Below the pieces are notes generated by a model that searched no databases, was not told where the DNA came from, and saw only the letters and a program-made list of their open reading frames with translations. The position numbers and the translations under genes were made by a program. Of a stretch of DNA of 64,000 bases, positions 1-35,417 are shown piece by piece; positions within the stretch are counted from its first letter, which is position 1, and every line of letters starts with the position of its first letter. The stretch is from assembly GCA_029339195.1 (NCBI GenBank), contig JAPTJF010000217.1, forward strand, positions 1-64,000. The letters run 5' to 3'. The DNA is from Micractinium sp. NFX-FRZ. Its lineage: Eukaryota > Chlorophyta > Trebouxiophyceae > Chlorellales > Chlorellaceae.

Positions 1-1074
1 CTGTGCGCGCCACCTTGGCGGTTCAGCTTGGTGGGCGGCACCCCACGCGGCTGTAGCTCTGGCTGATGCGCACCCCTTCTGGCACCCATGCCGGTGTGTG
101 GGATGCGGTCTGCCTGGCAGCGCTGAGTGCCGTGGATGCTGATAGCTTGCGCACTGCATGCGCGCCAGGCGGAGGAGCGCCCATCCAGCAGCCGCCACCC
201 ACCAGCACCTCCCCCCTCATCGGCTCAGCTTGTGGCCGGATCTCAGCGACACACTGTCGCACGCTCATGTGAGCTGCTGCATTACCTGTGTGCAGTCGGC
301 ACTGCACCGGCTGCCTGGCGCAGCTAGGTGCCAGCTGGCCACCCGTTCCTGTGTTGGCTGGCACCTGCGCCATCTGCCTGTCCCATCTGTGCCTTCCGAA
401 GTGCCGGCGTGCTTGTGGCCGCAGCCTGGGACAGGGTTGTCATACCACCAGGTCAAGTGGGGGCGCCGGCGGGGCCCCTTCTCCACCCTCCCCCTAAGCC
501 AGCATCAACCCTGTGCACAGCTCGGGAATACTCCGAGCAGCACACCTCTGGATACTCCGAGCAGGCGCCACCGCCACCGCTGCTCGGCATGATGTGCAAT
601 GCTGGCTGCCTCCGCCACTGCTACGGAACACGAACTCTGTCACAGTAGAACAGGAGCGCAGCTCGGCATGGGCATGACGGCCCCGCCATCCTGCACCCAG
701 CTACCAGCACCGACGGCAGCTGGCAGGTGGTTGGCGCCACCCCGAGGCGTCACATGCCATGCTGCTGCTTGACAGGATACCGGTTTGGGGCTGGGTTTGG
801 GGGCAGCATTGCTACATTAATGTTACATGTATCAATCTGCGCTGTATCAATCCAATATATCTGTTGGTGTCTCCATGCACCGGCTAACATTCCCTCTGCT
901 CAAAATAGACAGAGGCGGCCAGGGGTGGCGCCACCCTCCTGCCATCTGTCCACTCCACGTGTTCGTCCTGTCGCGGTCGCCACGTGTTGTCGGCTGTGGG
1001 GGTATTCATGAGGCGGGCAGCACCCCTCTTCTCGCCATTCTCACCTTGAGCGGTCCTCAAATCAATCTCCAATC
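1..1074. other. Left-edge intergenic stretch, no supported gene
   Basis: I see no exon chain here that can be defended. Open frames on both strands near positions 20-650 have no splice context or recognisable domain. A short plus-strand frame ends with a stop near position 54 and could be the tail of a gene lying to the left, but nothing confirms it. Positions about 810-870 are AT-rich compared with the surroundings. The last 100 bases should hold the 5' leader of the secreted-protein gene that starts at 1075. Confidence 0.5.
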
Positions 1075-2116
1075 ATGCGCTCCGCTATCCTCCTGCTCCT
1101 GGCACTGGGCTGCCTGGCCTCGGCCAGCGCCGCGGGCATGTGCTCCAAGGCCCAGGGTTGGCAGAGTTTTACGGTCGTGCGCGGCAAGATTACGGCGAGC
1201 CAGGATGTCCCCAACCACCCCAACTATGGGGCAGACGTGTTGGCGGGCATGATGGAGGAGAAGGGCAAGCGCGCTGGCTGCCGGCTCGTGGGTGGGCCCC
1301 GCGTCGCTAACGCATGCATGAAGGTGAGCTTGGCGGCGCGGAGGGAGCCGGGGGTGCAGCCCAAGTGTCACATGTGCCGCTGTCCTGACCGCGTGCGGCG
1401 CGCAGACAAGCCGCCGACTTTGGCCCTCATTTCCAACCTGCCTGCCTTCCCCCGCCTCGCCTGCAGCTTATCAGGACTGAGGAGGGCCGCGGCCGCCGCT
1501 GGGAGATCTATGTAAGCAGGCCCCTCGGCAGCCCAGCAGTATCCCGACGGTCTCTGCCTCGCCTGCTGCCAAGCCCGGCGCTGTGGCTGCCGCCCCCCGC
1601 ACCGCCAGCGCTGCACCCCGTCTGCTGCCTGGTGCCGGCATCCCCCCAACCTAGCTGCCCTCGCATGCTGGACCCCACCCACCAAAAGCTTGCCCACTTG
1701 GCATGCACAGATTCCACCCACCACCATCGAGTCTCTTCACTCTCTCTCACGCACCCACCCCGCACCCACCACCCATCCTCCCTCTGCCCCCGCAGACCTA
1801 CGACTACAAGTTCTACCAGACCTACCGCTGCTCCGGCAAGACCCGCGTCTTTGCTGTGCGCGCCAAGGCCGAGGTGTATCGCCGCACCTGGGGCTCCAGC
1901 TTCTATGGTGAGCGGGGCGGGGGCGGGGGAGGGGGGTGGCACACTCGTGTGCGGGCCCACCACCTCCACTGCCGGCCCAGGTGCTGGGACCTGGTTATGT
2001 TTTGGGGCTCTCGCCTCTCATCGCCCGCCCCACTCACCTCCCCGCCGCTGCCCCCACCCGCCGCCTGCCCCCTCCTTGCCGCAGACCTCGAGTCCTGGAC
2101 CGCGCGCCGCGTGTGA
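1075..2116 (+). CDS. Small secreted protein of unknown function, 145 aa, 4 exons
   Basis: Exons 1075-1323, 1467-1511, 1796-1907 and 2085-2116, all with GT-AG introns and consistent phase (0, 0, 1). The start is the first ATG and opens directly into a textbook signal peptide (MRSAILLLLALGCLASASAA), so the product should be secreted or enter the endomembrane system. The mature part is about 125 residues and basic, with four cysteines (MCSK, AGCR, NACM, YRCS) that could form two disulfides. It is rich in Tyr/Trp near the C terminus (TYDYKFYQTYRC, RRTWGSSFYD). I do not recognise a family. The gene converges on the AAA ATPase gene downstream. The gene structure is well supported by phase and splice sites; the function is unknown. 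A cell-wall or extracellular-matrix protein is possible but is only a guess. Confidence 0.75.
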
Positions 2117-2485
2117 GTGCTGCTTGAGGTCAGGGCGTGGCCCGCTCACCCAGCAGCATCGCCGGTCGGTGTCTGCCCGACTCGTCGGCTGGGCAGCCAG
2201 TGTCGGGTGGGCATTATGACGCACACCCTTTCAGCAGTAGCTCGCACCTGTGCTCCGAGCACACGGTTGCACTCTGGCGGCTCTGTGAGGCACAAAGCCA
2301 CGCTTGCTGCCTCTTCCCCCTCTTTCTTTGCGCTCCCCCACTCCTCCAAGTGCCACCCACCATCACGCGAACTCTTGTATCTAATTTTCCAGACAAACAC
2401 GTGTACTCGGGGGCTGCCCACACTGCTGCGCACCTGTGAACCAGTGCCGCGCCGTTTTTCCATAGTGCCACGCCAACTGCGCTCC

Positions 2486-2490
2486 TGTAA
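2486..2490 (+). terminator. TGTAA poly(A) signal of the secreted-protein gene
   Basis: TGTAA is the usual green-algal polyadenylation element. This copy lies 370 nt downstream of the stop at 2116, in the sense strand. The distance is longer than for other genes here, so an unrecognised nearer site is possible. Confidence 0.45.
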
Positions 2491-2695
2491 ACAAGCCACA
2501 TGACCATGGCCATTGGCATATGCCCAGGCATATAGAAAGCAGCGGCAATGCAGGAAGCAGCATGCATGCTATGCTTCTGTTGTGCCAGTGGCAGGCAGCC
2601 CTGTCGGCTCACACCACGTGCTGCTGGCGGGTGCAAGTTGATGGGTTGAGAGAGCTGGGAACATTGAGGATGTTTCTAACCGTGGTGCACGGACA

Positions 2696-2700
2696 TTACA
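2696..2700 (-). terminator. TGTAA poly(A) signal of the AAA ATPase gene
   Basis: It reads TGTAA on the minus strand, 260 nt past the stop codon at 2960. It matches the element found after the other minus-strand genes in the window. Confidence 0.5.
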
Positions 2701-2959
2701 ACAGGCACATGTTGCACAACTGAGACATGCAAGGGAAGCGGAAGCACAGGCATCTCCAGGCTGCCCTGATCATCATGGCAGGGGTGAGGCCATGAGCGGC
2801 CCCCGAAGGCGGACACACGGTGCAGCAGGTCGAGGCAGTGTGCGTCTCACGGGCTGCAGTGCCCGCCAAACTTCCCAGGCCGTCTCTGTGTTAAGACGTA
2901 CCACGGTGCACCCTGATGAACGCAGGAGGGATGGGAGGATTGGAGAACAGGCGGTGCCA

Positions 2960-5900
2960 TCACGATCCGTCCTCCCAGCCCCGCGCCTCCTGCAGCCGCC
3001 TCTGGGCGCTGGACAGGTAGCCCAGCAGCGAGGGCAGCTGCCCCCTCTCCACGCGGCCCCGGATGATCTGCGGGTGCAGCGGGATGTGAGACCGCTGTGT
3101 GAGCGTGGTGCCTAGAAAGCCAAGGGGGGCGCTGCAGTGGCTGCAGAAGACGAGCGGGCGCCGCGCCGCTTCTCCGGCCGCTGCTCCGGCCAGCGCTCAG
3201 CAGCTCGCTCATGTGAGTCGGCTGCAGGGCAGCTTCCTGTGAGGGCGGTTCAAGTGCGCCCTCCCTCCCCACCCGCACACCCCCCACACACACCGCGTCC
3301 CCTCCCCAACCTCACCTCTGCCGCCCAGCGTCGCTCCGTCTGCTCACACACCGCGCGCAGGTCTCGCCCTGCCAGGCCCGGAGTGGCTCGGGCCAGGGCA
3401 AGAAGGTCGCTGGCGCTGAGGTGGCGGGCGTACTGCTTCAAGATGGCCGCCCTGCTCGAGGGGGAAGCACAAGGATGGGGGGGCGAGGGTGTGTGGGCAT
3501 GGGGGCGTTGCCAGCATGTGGTGCTCAGGCTCAGGTGGTGCGCGCGCTGCTTCCCAAGGGCCCGCCTGCAGGGCAGGGGAGCGTGTGGGAGGTGCATAAT
3601 CTGATGTGATTACGACTACGCTCCCCGGCTCGTCTCTGTGTCACGGATACACAGCCCGCAGGCTGCCCAGTGGCTACCCTCACCTGGTCCCCTCCTCGGG
3701 CAGCTCAAAGCGGATGCAGGTGGCGAAGCGGCTCCTCAGGGCTGGGTCCAAATCCTCCTTGCGGTTGGTGGCGCCCACAAAGACTGCGCAGCCGGGGGGG
3801 AGGGAGAGGAGAGGAGAGGACAGGGAGGGGAGGCATTTATGGAAGGGGTGCTGGATCCTCCGTGCGGGTGGATGGGAGTCATGCAGATGCACACAGGGGT
3901 GTGGGACAAAAGGTGGCAGGCTGCCCGTGGGCGTATGAGTTGAAAGCAACAGCGTCGGGCCCGGGTGGGGGGCCAAGATGCAAACGGGTGTGGACGGGCA
4001 GGCAAGGCGCAGGCAGCAGCATTTGCACGCATGCAACACTGTGCTCACTTGTGCGCTTGCTGGCCTCGAAGCCGTCCAGGTGTCGCAGCAGGATGCCCAG
4101 CATGCGCCTCGTGCACTCGTGCATGCTGCTGTCCCTGCACGCGCGGCAGGCGGAGCGCAGGGGCGGGGCCGCCCCAACTGAACATCCTGTCCGAAGGACA
4201 CTAGGAAGCAGTGAGTGTACCCTACCCACCTACTCATCCACCCACGCACCCAGCAAGCGAGCCTGCAGGCAGCAGGTCCAGCGCCCATCTGCCAGCCAGC
4301 CATTCAAAACGTTGGGCCTCCTTAGACCCCCCCACCTGGATGTCACGAAAGAGTCGAGTTCATCCAAGAAGACCACTGCTCCGCCTGGGAAGGATTCACA
4401 CAGCCTCAGCACGCCTGCAGCGGCACGGGCGCGGGCACGGGCACGTGTTAGGCAACCTTGCCAGGAAGTGGAGCGGAAAGTTGGTGGGCGGTGGCACGGG
4501 CGAGAGGGCGCAGCGTGGGCGCAGCGCGCACAGCGTAGGGTAGGGACGGTAAACGCAGCGCTGAGAAGCCAAAGCAAGGTGGCAGCGGGCCGTGTGTGTG
4601 TCCACCCACCCCCAGGCACCGCCACCTACCGGCCAGCTTCTTCTCATCCTCGCCGTACCACTGGCTCAGTATTGCCTCAATCCTCACGTTCACCAGCGGC
4701 ACGCTGCCACGCTGCGCAATCACCCTGCAGCCCAGCGGGTGGCTAGGTGCGTGTGGCTAGGACGCAGCTGCAAGAGAGACAGCGCAACAACAGGAGGGCT
4801 GGGAAAAGCAGGTGCAGGCCCCTTCTGTCCCACACACACCATTACTCTCCCATCAAGGTAGGACCCATCCCTGTTGCCGGGCCCCTCCCTCCCCTACCCA
4901 CCGCGCCGCCGTCGTCTTGCCCGTCCCCGGCGGCCCCTCAAACAGCACGGCGCGCGGCCGGTTGCTGCCCTGGCTGCCCGCGCCGGACACGCGGGTGGCT
5001 TGCAGGATTTCGTCATACACCTGCAAGAGGAGTAAAGGGGAGCCAGGAGGACATGATGCCGCATGCCCGTGCCAGCTGTTGCAGGAACTGAGAGCGCTGA
5101 GCGGTGCGGCTGTAGCGCGGTCCGTCTGCAGTTTGCCACTACTTGTGCTCACGGCTGCCAGCCACTCAGAGGGAAAGCCGGCCGAGTGCCATGCAGAGGC
5201 TGGATGCAACAGGGAGCTGTAGGCATGCAGATCTTGCGCAAAAGAGATGCTGCAGTGCTGCTGCCCCATGTGGCAACGGGTGGCATACACATAGCTGGGC
5301 GCTGCCTGCCATGAGCACCCCCCATGCTGCACATACGCCCCACCTCTGCGTGCGCCAGCGCCAGAATCACGCTCTCCTCCACCTGCTGCTTCACATCCTC
5401 GTACCCTGCGGGCGGTGCGGCAGGAGAAGCAAGGAGGGTGTGTGGAGGCAGCGGCCAGAGGATGGAGTGGGGAACGGCACCCGCCTGAACATGATGCTGT
5501 GCCTCGCTCGCTCATGACACCGAGTGGGCCTGGGACAACAGAAGGCACAGGCAGCATGCATCCCCTGCCAGTGCAGCAGGGCCTGCCCACAGAGCTGTTC
5601 AGAGCTGCTCAACCTTCTGTTCAGAGCTGCTCAACCTTCTGTTCAGAGCTGCACTGCTGGGCTGGCATGGCTGCCTGGGACCACCACATACCCTGGGCAG
5701 CCCTCCTTGCCGGCCCGCCCACCTGCAAGCACCCCCCAGTCAAACGGCTGGCCTGCTGCCTCTGGAAGGAAGACCTGCAGGCGCGCAATGTGGAGCAGAG
5801 GTCCGTGTGGAAGTGCTGACCTGCGCCCCCGCAAATCTCATTGAACGTGCACTTCAGGGGGCGCCTGCCTAGGCCCTAGGGTGGGCACATGCGCTGTGCT

Positions 5901-7274
5901 GCCACGGCCCAGGGGTGGGACAGGGCTCAGCAACACACTGCGAGATCCCCAGCGGATGTTGCTCCGCACAGCAACGCCCTCATCCCCCACCCAAGCGCTC
6001 AGAAAGTGTTGTCCAAACTCCCTTGACCCTGCTTGCCTCCATCCCCTCCGCCTCCAGCTTCCTCTTTGCCGCCTCCAACTCCCCTCGATGCTTGGCGCTC
6101 GTCTGGGGCTGCCTGCTGCTTGCATCCCTACTGGTAGCACTCGCATCCGCAGCCGCTGCACCAGCTGCGCTGCCCCGCCGCGGCGAGCGCGAGGGCGGGG
6201 CAGTGACTGGCTCGGAGGGGGGCGGCGGGGGGCTCAGGCTGCTGCCAGGCGCCAGCGCTGCCACCACCTCCCGTGCTTCCGCTGCCAGATCGCTGCGCTC
6301 GCAATAGTCGAGCACCTGCGGGGGGCCCCGGGGTGTTGCAATGCGCTAGAGAGGGGCACAAGTGTCTGCTTGGGCAGTGTAGGACAGCACAAGGCACCAG
6401 GGCCCCGCCCGTGGCTGGCAGCAGCTGGCAGGGCAGGCAGGGGGGCCCTGCTTCGGAAGCAGCCACCGGCCTGACTCACTGACATCCCTGCCAGCCCGCA
6501 CGGCTTTCCAAGGGCCTCCCAGGCTGCTGCACCACCAAGCCAGGCAGCAGGCCACCCACCCGAATGAAGGACAGCAGCTTGTCGAGGCGTGTCATGCGCT
6601 TCATGCGCACCCGCAGCCCCCGGTCTGTCATGCTCTGCACGCTGCAGGCCACGGGACGCACGGCAAGCGCACACAGCAGTGCAGGCGGGCGGGCAGCGGA
6701 AGTTGGTCAGCCTATGGGGCCCACGGCCGCGCTTGGCTGCAGCACTAGGGGGCGCTGCTGCCACCAGGCAGCGCACACAGCATGCCACGGGGGATGCCAG
6801 TGCTCCACGCACTCTCCGCCTTGGGAATGAGCAGTGCAGGCTGTCCGGCAAATCCAGTGAGCGGCCTGTCACGCCACCTCACCGATCATAGTTTTCAAGA
6901 TCCAGCTTGCCCCACCACGCTGGCAGACTGCAGCAGGGCATATAATGGTAGGAGCTTTGCAGCTTGCGGTGCAGGGGCGGTCGGTGGGGGGGCGGCGGCG
7001 CGGCAGGCAGCAGGTGGCAGCAGCAGCGGCTGCCTGCCAGTCACCTCGGCGCGGCTCCTGAGGGCGCCCCTCTGCTGCTGCTGCCGCCGCTGACCGCAAC
7101 GACGCGCAAAGTATTTCTGGCCGGCTTCCTGCCGCTAGTGCGGGCCCCGGCCAGCTCCCTAGCTGGGCGGGTCGAGCCGCGTCTCGCGGCGGCCCCCACT
7201 CCAGGCACTCCCGCACTTGCCGAAGCAGCCAAGACTATCAGCATGACAGTGCGGTCAGGGAGGCGCGCGGGCAC
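2960..7274 (-). CDS. Plant-type AAA+ ATPase, probably organellar, 519 aa, 13 exons
   Basis: Exons 7274-7045, 6927-6883, 6641-6560, 6315-5991, 5815-5723, 5405-5344, 5020-4902, 4724-4630, 4414-4336, 4134-4049, 3783-3684, 3451-3316 and 3067-2960; the phases close to 1560 nt. Residues 1-76 are Ala/Arg/Ser-rich without acidic residues apart from the start, like a chloroplast or mitochondrial transit peptide. A second ATG at 7244 is an alternative start. Next come a small basic helical segment and an Ala/Pro linker, then the AAA+ module: GYEDVKQQ entry motif, Walker A GPPGTGKT (308-315), Walker B VVFLDELD (364-371), sensor-1 GATN (409-412), arginine-finger region ALRSRF (420-425), and a C-terminal lid ending in a short helix. 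The order and the GYEDVKQQ...NRPRAVLFEGPPGTGKT wording match the plant single-AAA family (Arabidopsis At4g04180-like, recalled from memory). Substrate and partners are unknown; AAA proteins of this kind usually remodel or unfold proteins as hexamers. The exon 4/5 join is the least certain. Confidence 0.92.
5597..5655. repeat. 22-bp tandem repeat in AAA ATPase intron 5
   Basis: Nearly three perfect copies of a 22-bp unit beginning ttcagagctgctcaacc lie inside intron 5 (5722-5406). The copies are identical, so the array is recent or being homogenised. No coding role. Confidence 0.85.
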
Positions 7275-7604
7275 AAGCGGGAACCCTAGCCGAGCTGAAA
7301 CGCTGCCAGGAACGATGCTTGTCTGCTACCTAACCCTTGACCGTCCCGAGCCATGATGCCAGGACGTCGGGGCATTCTTCCCTGGCCTACTTGGCGCGCC
7401 AGCGTGTCGCCTCGTCAGCTTCCAACAGCCGCGGCACCTAGCAAGCATGCCCCTGCTCACACGCATATCAAGGTGAAATTACAAACAGTAATGTTCAACA
7501 TGTTCAACAGGGAAGACACATGGTTTATTAAGGGGCCAGCTGTCGAGGCCACAACTAGGATCGTCCTGGATCCGCCCTGGGAGCCGGGGCGGGGCGTCGA
7601 CAGC
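7275..7604. other. Tandem intergenic gap between KDM5 end and AAA ATPase start
   Basis: The 330-bp gap holds the KDM5 3' UTR and the promoter/leader of the AAA ATPase gene, both on the minus strand. The KDM5 poly(A) signal (7479-7483) leaves about 200 bp for the AAA promoter. No exon seen. Confidence 0.6.
7479..7483 (-). terminator. TGTAA poly(A) signal of the KDM5-type gene
   Basis: It reads TGTAA on the minus strand, 122 nt past the stop at 7605, a spacing like that of the Nudix, K+ channel and sigma-factor genes. Confidence 0.55.
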
Positions 7605-31312
<23,708 letters not shown>

Positions 31313-32045
31313 GTTGAGTGCTCACCGACGCTCTAACATCGATGGCCGTCTCCTGAAAGTTGCTGCGGGGCAGACTGAGGCAGGCGGCGCCAATTCCCTG
31401 AGAGGCATGGGCCAAGAGGAGTTTCTTCCTAGGGCCCCACATTAAATTTAGTGGACGCGCTGCAGCCCCGCAGCACCAAACCATCCTTCCATCCCAAGTG
31501 CTCGCATTGAGGACGGCGCCACGCCGGTGTAGGCAACGCACAGCTAAACTGGAATGCGCTTTGTTCTCTTCCGCTCCCTGCACGCCCTTCGACCCGAGGC
31601 CCACAGTTGGGGAGCATCGCTGAAGTCTGCTTGCTCCTGCCCCCGTGGTTCCATCACCGTGCCCACCACGACCTCGGCAGCAGGTGCCTTTGCGCATTCC
31701 CCCTGGGTTCCCAGACGGCTGCCGCACCTGAAAATGGAAGAAAGCGCCAATCGGCGCTGTTTGGGGGCGCTGCCAGGCTTCCCGCGCGTGCAATTCTGAG
31801 GGGCACTGCCAACACTGCCAACCTGGCGCATGCTGTGCGCTGTGCCACTTGCGCCGCGCCTTCGGGGCCTTGTTTCAGGGGGCGTCCTCTCTCCTTCCCA
31901 CCCTGATCGCAGCCCAAACTTTCTCCCTACCATATAACTGTGCCTTTTCCACCTCAGCTGGCCTGCCGCTTTGTCACTAGTGCCCAAACTCACCCGCCTG
32001 GCTGCTGCCCTCCCCCTGCGCCGCCCCCCAGGCCCTGGCAGGCGC
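31313..32045. promoter_or_regulatory. Bidirectional promoter region, KDM5 / Nudix hydrolase
   Basis: This 733-bp gap separates the divergent starts of the demethylase (31312, minus) and the Nudix gene (32046, plus) and must hold both promoters. Open frames within it (for example 31554-31799) show no splice continuity with either gene. An ATATAA hexamer lies at 31932-31937. Confidence 0.65.
31932..31937 (+). promoter_or_regulatory. Possible TATA element of the Nudix gene
   Basis: ATATAA stands out in GC-rich surroundings 109 nt upstream of the Nudix ATG. An in-frame TAA within it shows that the coding frame cannot extend further upstream without a spliced leader. Whether it acts as a TATA box is inferred from position only. 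Confidence 0.3.
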
Positions 32046-34868
32046 ATGTCGCACCAGCTGGCGGCCGCTGCCGGGCCAGGAATCTTACCAGGGCACGAGG
32101 ACAAGTATGATGGCCTGATCCTGGACCCAGCCAGCCTGCCTGAGAGCCCCCAGGACTTCACTGCTGCTCTGGATGCGTCGCTGCCAGCCTGGCGCGAGGT
32201 ACGCCGCCCTGCACCCTCACGTACCTGCCTCTGCTGCCCTGTCTCCCCTTCCTGCCCTGCTCTCCGCCTCCCAGCCTGCCTCCACCTCCCAACCTACCCC
32301 TCCCCCCCCCCGGTACCTGCTGCCCTGCCTGCACCTCCACCGCTGCCACCCACTGCCTGCCTGTTGCACCCTGCAGCATGGCTACCGAGGAATCTGGCTG
32401 AAGATCCCCACCAGCCGGGCCCACTTTGTGGGGCATGCTGTGGACCGTGGGTTCGAGTTCCATCATGCTGAGAAGGTGGGCAGGGTGGGAGGGGGTGGGT
32501 GCATGAGCAAGGGCTTGGGGCAGGCAGCAGCAGCGGTTGCAGGACGAGGGAAGGCATTTCTTTTGTTCAGCGAAGCTGCCGTGTCGCTGTGGTTAACGGT
32601 GCCTGTTGTTTTATGGCTCATGCTGTGCCGTGCTGTGCGTGATGTGCCGTGCAGGAGTACGTCATGCTCACCACATGGCTGCCCACCGACTGTGAGAACA
32701 AGCTGCCTCCCAATGCATCACACCAGGTGGGCGGGTGAGGTGCCTAGCACCGCTGGTTCGAGGTGCCCCGCCATATGAGCGGCGCCTCCACATTCTGTTC
32801 AGGTTGCAGACAGCTCGCTGCGGAAGGCTGGCCATAGCCTGCGTCTCTGTCTCCCTGGCAATCATCCATCGCAGCGAGGCTCGCGGCGCCCCCTCACTCC
32901 TCCTTCGTGCCCCTTACCTCTCGAGCTCGACCCCAACCTTTTCTTCTCCACTCCCACTCCCACTCCCACTCCCAGGTCTGGCTGGGAGCGAGCGACGGGA
33001 GGTGCTGGTGGCTGGTGCTGCGTCCTACTCCTTAACTTATCACCACCCTGCGCCCCCTCCCCTCCGCAACCGCTGCAGGTCGGGGTGGGCGCCTTTGTTC
33101 TGAACGAGCGGCGGGAGGTGCTGGTGGTGCAGGAGAAGACGGGGCCGCTGCGGGGCCAGGGCGTGTGGAAGATGCCCACCGGGCTTGTGCAGGTGCGTGC
33201 GTCTGGGCCGGCCTTGCATGGACTCTGCAGTGCGTGGTGTGGTGCGCCTATTGCCCTTCAAGTCACCACCCTGCCCTCTTGCCCCATCACTCAATGCCAG
33301 CACCTGCACGGCATCCCTTGCGCCCTCTGTCCCGCATCAGACAAGGCATCGGTTCGCAAACAGCTCCCCTGTGCCCCTCCCTCACCACACACCCGCCCTG
33401 CCCCCGCAGCAGGGCAAGGGCTGCAATTCCAAGGACAACTTCTATTCGTTACCCACCACCACCCACCCACCCACCCACACCACACCACACCTTCCCTGCC
33501 CCCGCAGCAGGGGGAGAACATCATCGATTCCAAGGAATCCTGTTTGCCCCTCCCCCACCCTAACAGCAATAACCATCCAATACCCGCTTCTGCCCGCCAC
33601 AGCAAGGGGAGGACATCATCGAGGCGGCGGAGCGGGAGGTGGAGGAGGAGACGGGGGTGCGGGCGCGCTTTGATGCGGTGCTCGCCATGCGGCAGGTGTG
33701 TGTGTGTGCATGCGGGGCACTTTCCGGTGGGGTGCCGCAAGTGCTGGCCATGCGGCAGGGGTGTGCCCAGGCTGTGTTTTGCGCGTGCAGCGGGCCCATG
33801 TCGAGTCAAGGTTGGGAGGCGCGCTTTGCGTCAAACTGGTAATCGTACAAACGGACCCGCCAGCGTGGCCCCTGCTCCGCCACCCCGCCTGCAGGCCCAC
33901 GGCTTTGCCTTTGGCAAGAGCGACATGTTCTTTGTGGTGGCACTCAAGCTGACAGAGCCCGACCAGGTGGGGAAGGGCAGGTTGCACGCTGTCGAAAGTG
34001 AGATATGAAGGGATACATGCAGTGGAGGGGGCTCTTGATCGGCTGGAGCGCAGTGGGCTCCCTTCCTGCCATGGCACACATGGGTTTGCTCAATGTCAGA
34101 AGTTCCGTACTTCTTCGGTACTGTTGTATGGCGAAATCCATATAGCACCCCGTTTCCATGCACACATGGCACCAGTGCATACGACTAGTGGCCCTGCCCA
34201 GCCCCAGCCCCAACCTCCCGCCCACCCCTTGCCTGGCCTGCCCCCTCCGTCCCGCCCTGCCCTGCCCACAGCAGGTGCTGCGCATGCAGGAAGACGAGTT
34301 GGTTGGCGTGCAGTGGATGCCACTGGAGGAGTACTTGGCCATCCCCTTCCACGCAGGCCGCCCTCTCTACAAAAAGATTCAATCCGCCTGCCTGGCCTAC
34401 GCCGACGGCACCTACAGGTGGGTGCTTGGGCAGGCTGCAATGGGAGTGGCAGGCATCGGCCTGTATTTCTGCAGTGTGCCGGAATAGGCAACCCATGGGC
34501 GAGCTCTTGCTGGGAGTTGAGGGGGGCTGGGGCGGCCGTGGGGGGCACATGCAGTGCACCGGTTGGGTGGTACTGATGAGCCTGCATTGCCTGATTGACG
34601 GAACGATGTTGCCACTGTGCCTGTCATGCGCCTCACGTTCCCCAGTGCTGCGGCACCTGCGCCCCCCTGCAGTGGCCTGCATGGCCGCAAGCTGGAGACT
34701 GGGTTCAGCCAGCGGCACGACCTGCTGCTGTTTGGTGAGGCGGCGGACAAGGTGGGGGCGGACCAGCAGTCAGGGGAGGACGCCTGGATTGGGCTGGACA
34801 CAGGGGTGGGGGCAGCGGCAGCAGCGGCGGCGGCAGGGGAGGGAGCGGCGGGGCAAGGAGCTGCGTAG
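32046..34868 (+). CDS. Plant-type Nudix hydrolase, 314 aa, 8 exons
   Basis: Exons 32046-32198, 32377-32475, 32655-32726, 33079-33192, 33603-33695, 33895-33966, 34272-34417 and 34673-34868; phases close. The first ATG in the open frame is at 32046 (in-frame stop at 31935). The N-terminal half (GIWLKIP, GFEFHHAEKEYVMLTTWLP, ANASHQVGVGAFV) is the pre-Nudix domain of the Arabidopsis NUDT2/6/7/10-type group. The Nudix box spans residues 143-165 across the exon 4/5 junction with every key position kept: G-x5-E-x7-REVEEETGV. FFGKSD-like AFGKSDMFFVVALK and WMPLEEYLAIPF follow as in that group. Such enzymes hydrolyse ADP-ribose and/or NADH in the cytosol; the substrate here cannot be told from sequence. 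The C-terminal 60 residues (from SGLHGRKLETGF) are algal and Ala-rich. The exon 7 acceptor may be 34272 or 34275. Confidence 0.95.
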
Positions 34869-34945
34869 CGTGCATGTGCACCACTTGAGTCAACTGAACC
34901 CGCCATTGTTGAAGCTGAATGAATCCTGGCTGTGCCCGTGTGATT

Positions 34946-34950
34946 TGTAA
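34946..34950 (+). terminator. TGTAA poly(A) signal of the Nudix gene
   Basis: Sense-strand TGTAA 78 nt after the stop at 34868. Confidence 0.6.
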
Positions 34951-35290
34951 GAACAGAGTCCGTGCAAGCAGGTGTAGTTCGCAAGGGTTGTGGTGGGGTG
35001 TGGGGAGAGGCAGGGCCGGCATAAGATGTTTGGCAGGAAGGCGCAGTCAAGAAGGGTGTTCTTTTGGGTTCGAGTGTGGTGGCACACGGGGCGTTAAGGC
35101 GAACAGGGCAAGTGTAGGCGAACAGGGGGGCAAGTTGTGAGGTCACGCGGGGCTTTATACGCAACCAGGCGGGCAAGGTGGGTCAGGTGGGAGCAATCTG
35201 TGGTTAGGTGGGAGCGCCAGGGGTGCTGGGCGGGAATCGAAGGGTTGAGTGTTGAGAACGGGAAGGAGCCAATATAAATGGGGTGCTAGT

Positions 35291-35295
35291 TTACA
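35291..35295 (-). terminator. TGTAA poly(A) signal of the sigma-factor gene
   Basis: Reads TGTAA on the minus strand, 123 nt past the stop at 35418. Confidence 0.6.
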
Positions 35296-35417
35296 TGTGC
35301 ATTGTCGTGAGTCCATGCGTGTCGTGCAAAGCAGTGTTTGGCAAAGCGGGAATTGTACGTCTTGATCACACGTGCGAAACTGTGGCTCGGCGGGCCTGGC
35401 GTGTGCACCGCCGGCTG

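Larger units (their letters stand above)
2117..2959. other. Convergent 3' region between secreted-protein and AAA ATPase genes
   Basis: No coding exon is seen. The stretch holds the 3' UTRs of two convergent genes, with a TGTAA element for each (2486-2490 on the plus strand, 2696-2700 on the minus strand). If both are used, the transcripts end about 200 bp apart without overlapping. Confidence 0.6.
34869..35417. other. Convergent 3' region, Nudix / sigma factor
   Basis: Contains TGTAA signals for both genes (34946-34950 plus, 35291-35295 minus) and no exon. Several short GT-rich, tandem-like phrases (gcgaacaggg, caaggtgggtcaggtggg) occur between 35090 and 35210. Confidence 0.6.

Noticed and set aside
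3670..4746. 358-codon plus-strand frame
   Set aside because: Antisense to AAA ATPase exons 8-11 and crosses their introns; no recognisable sequence.
31971..32045. N-terminal extension of the Nudix protein (LSLVPKLTRLAAAL...)
   Set aside because: The open frame has no ATG before 32046; only a non-ATG start or a spliced leader could use it.
35270..35280. TATA-like aatataaat
   Set aside because: It lies between two convergent 3' ends, far from any start codon.
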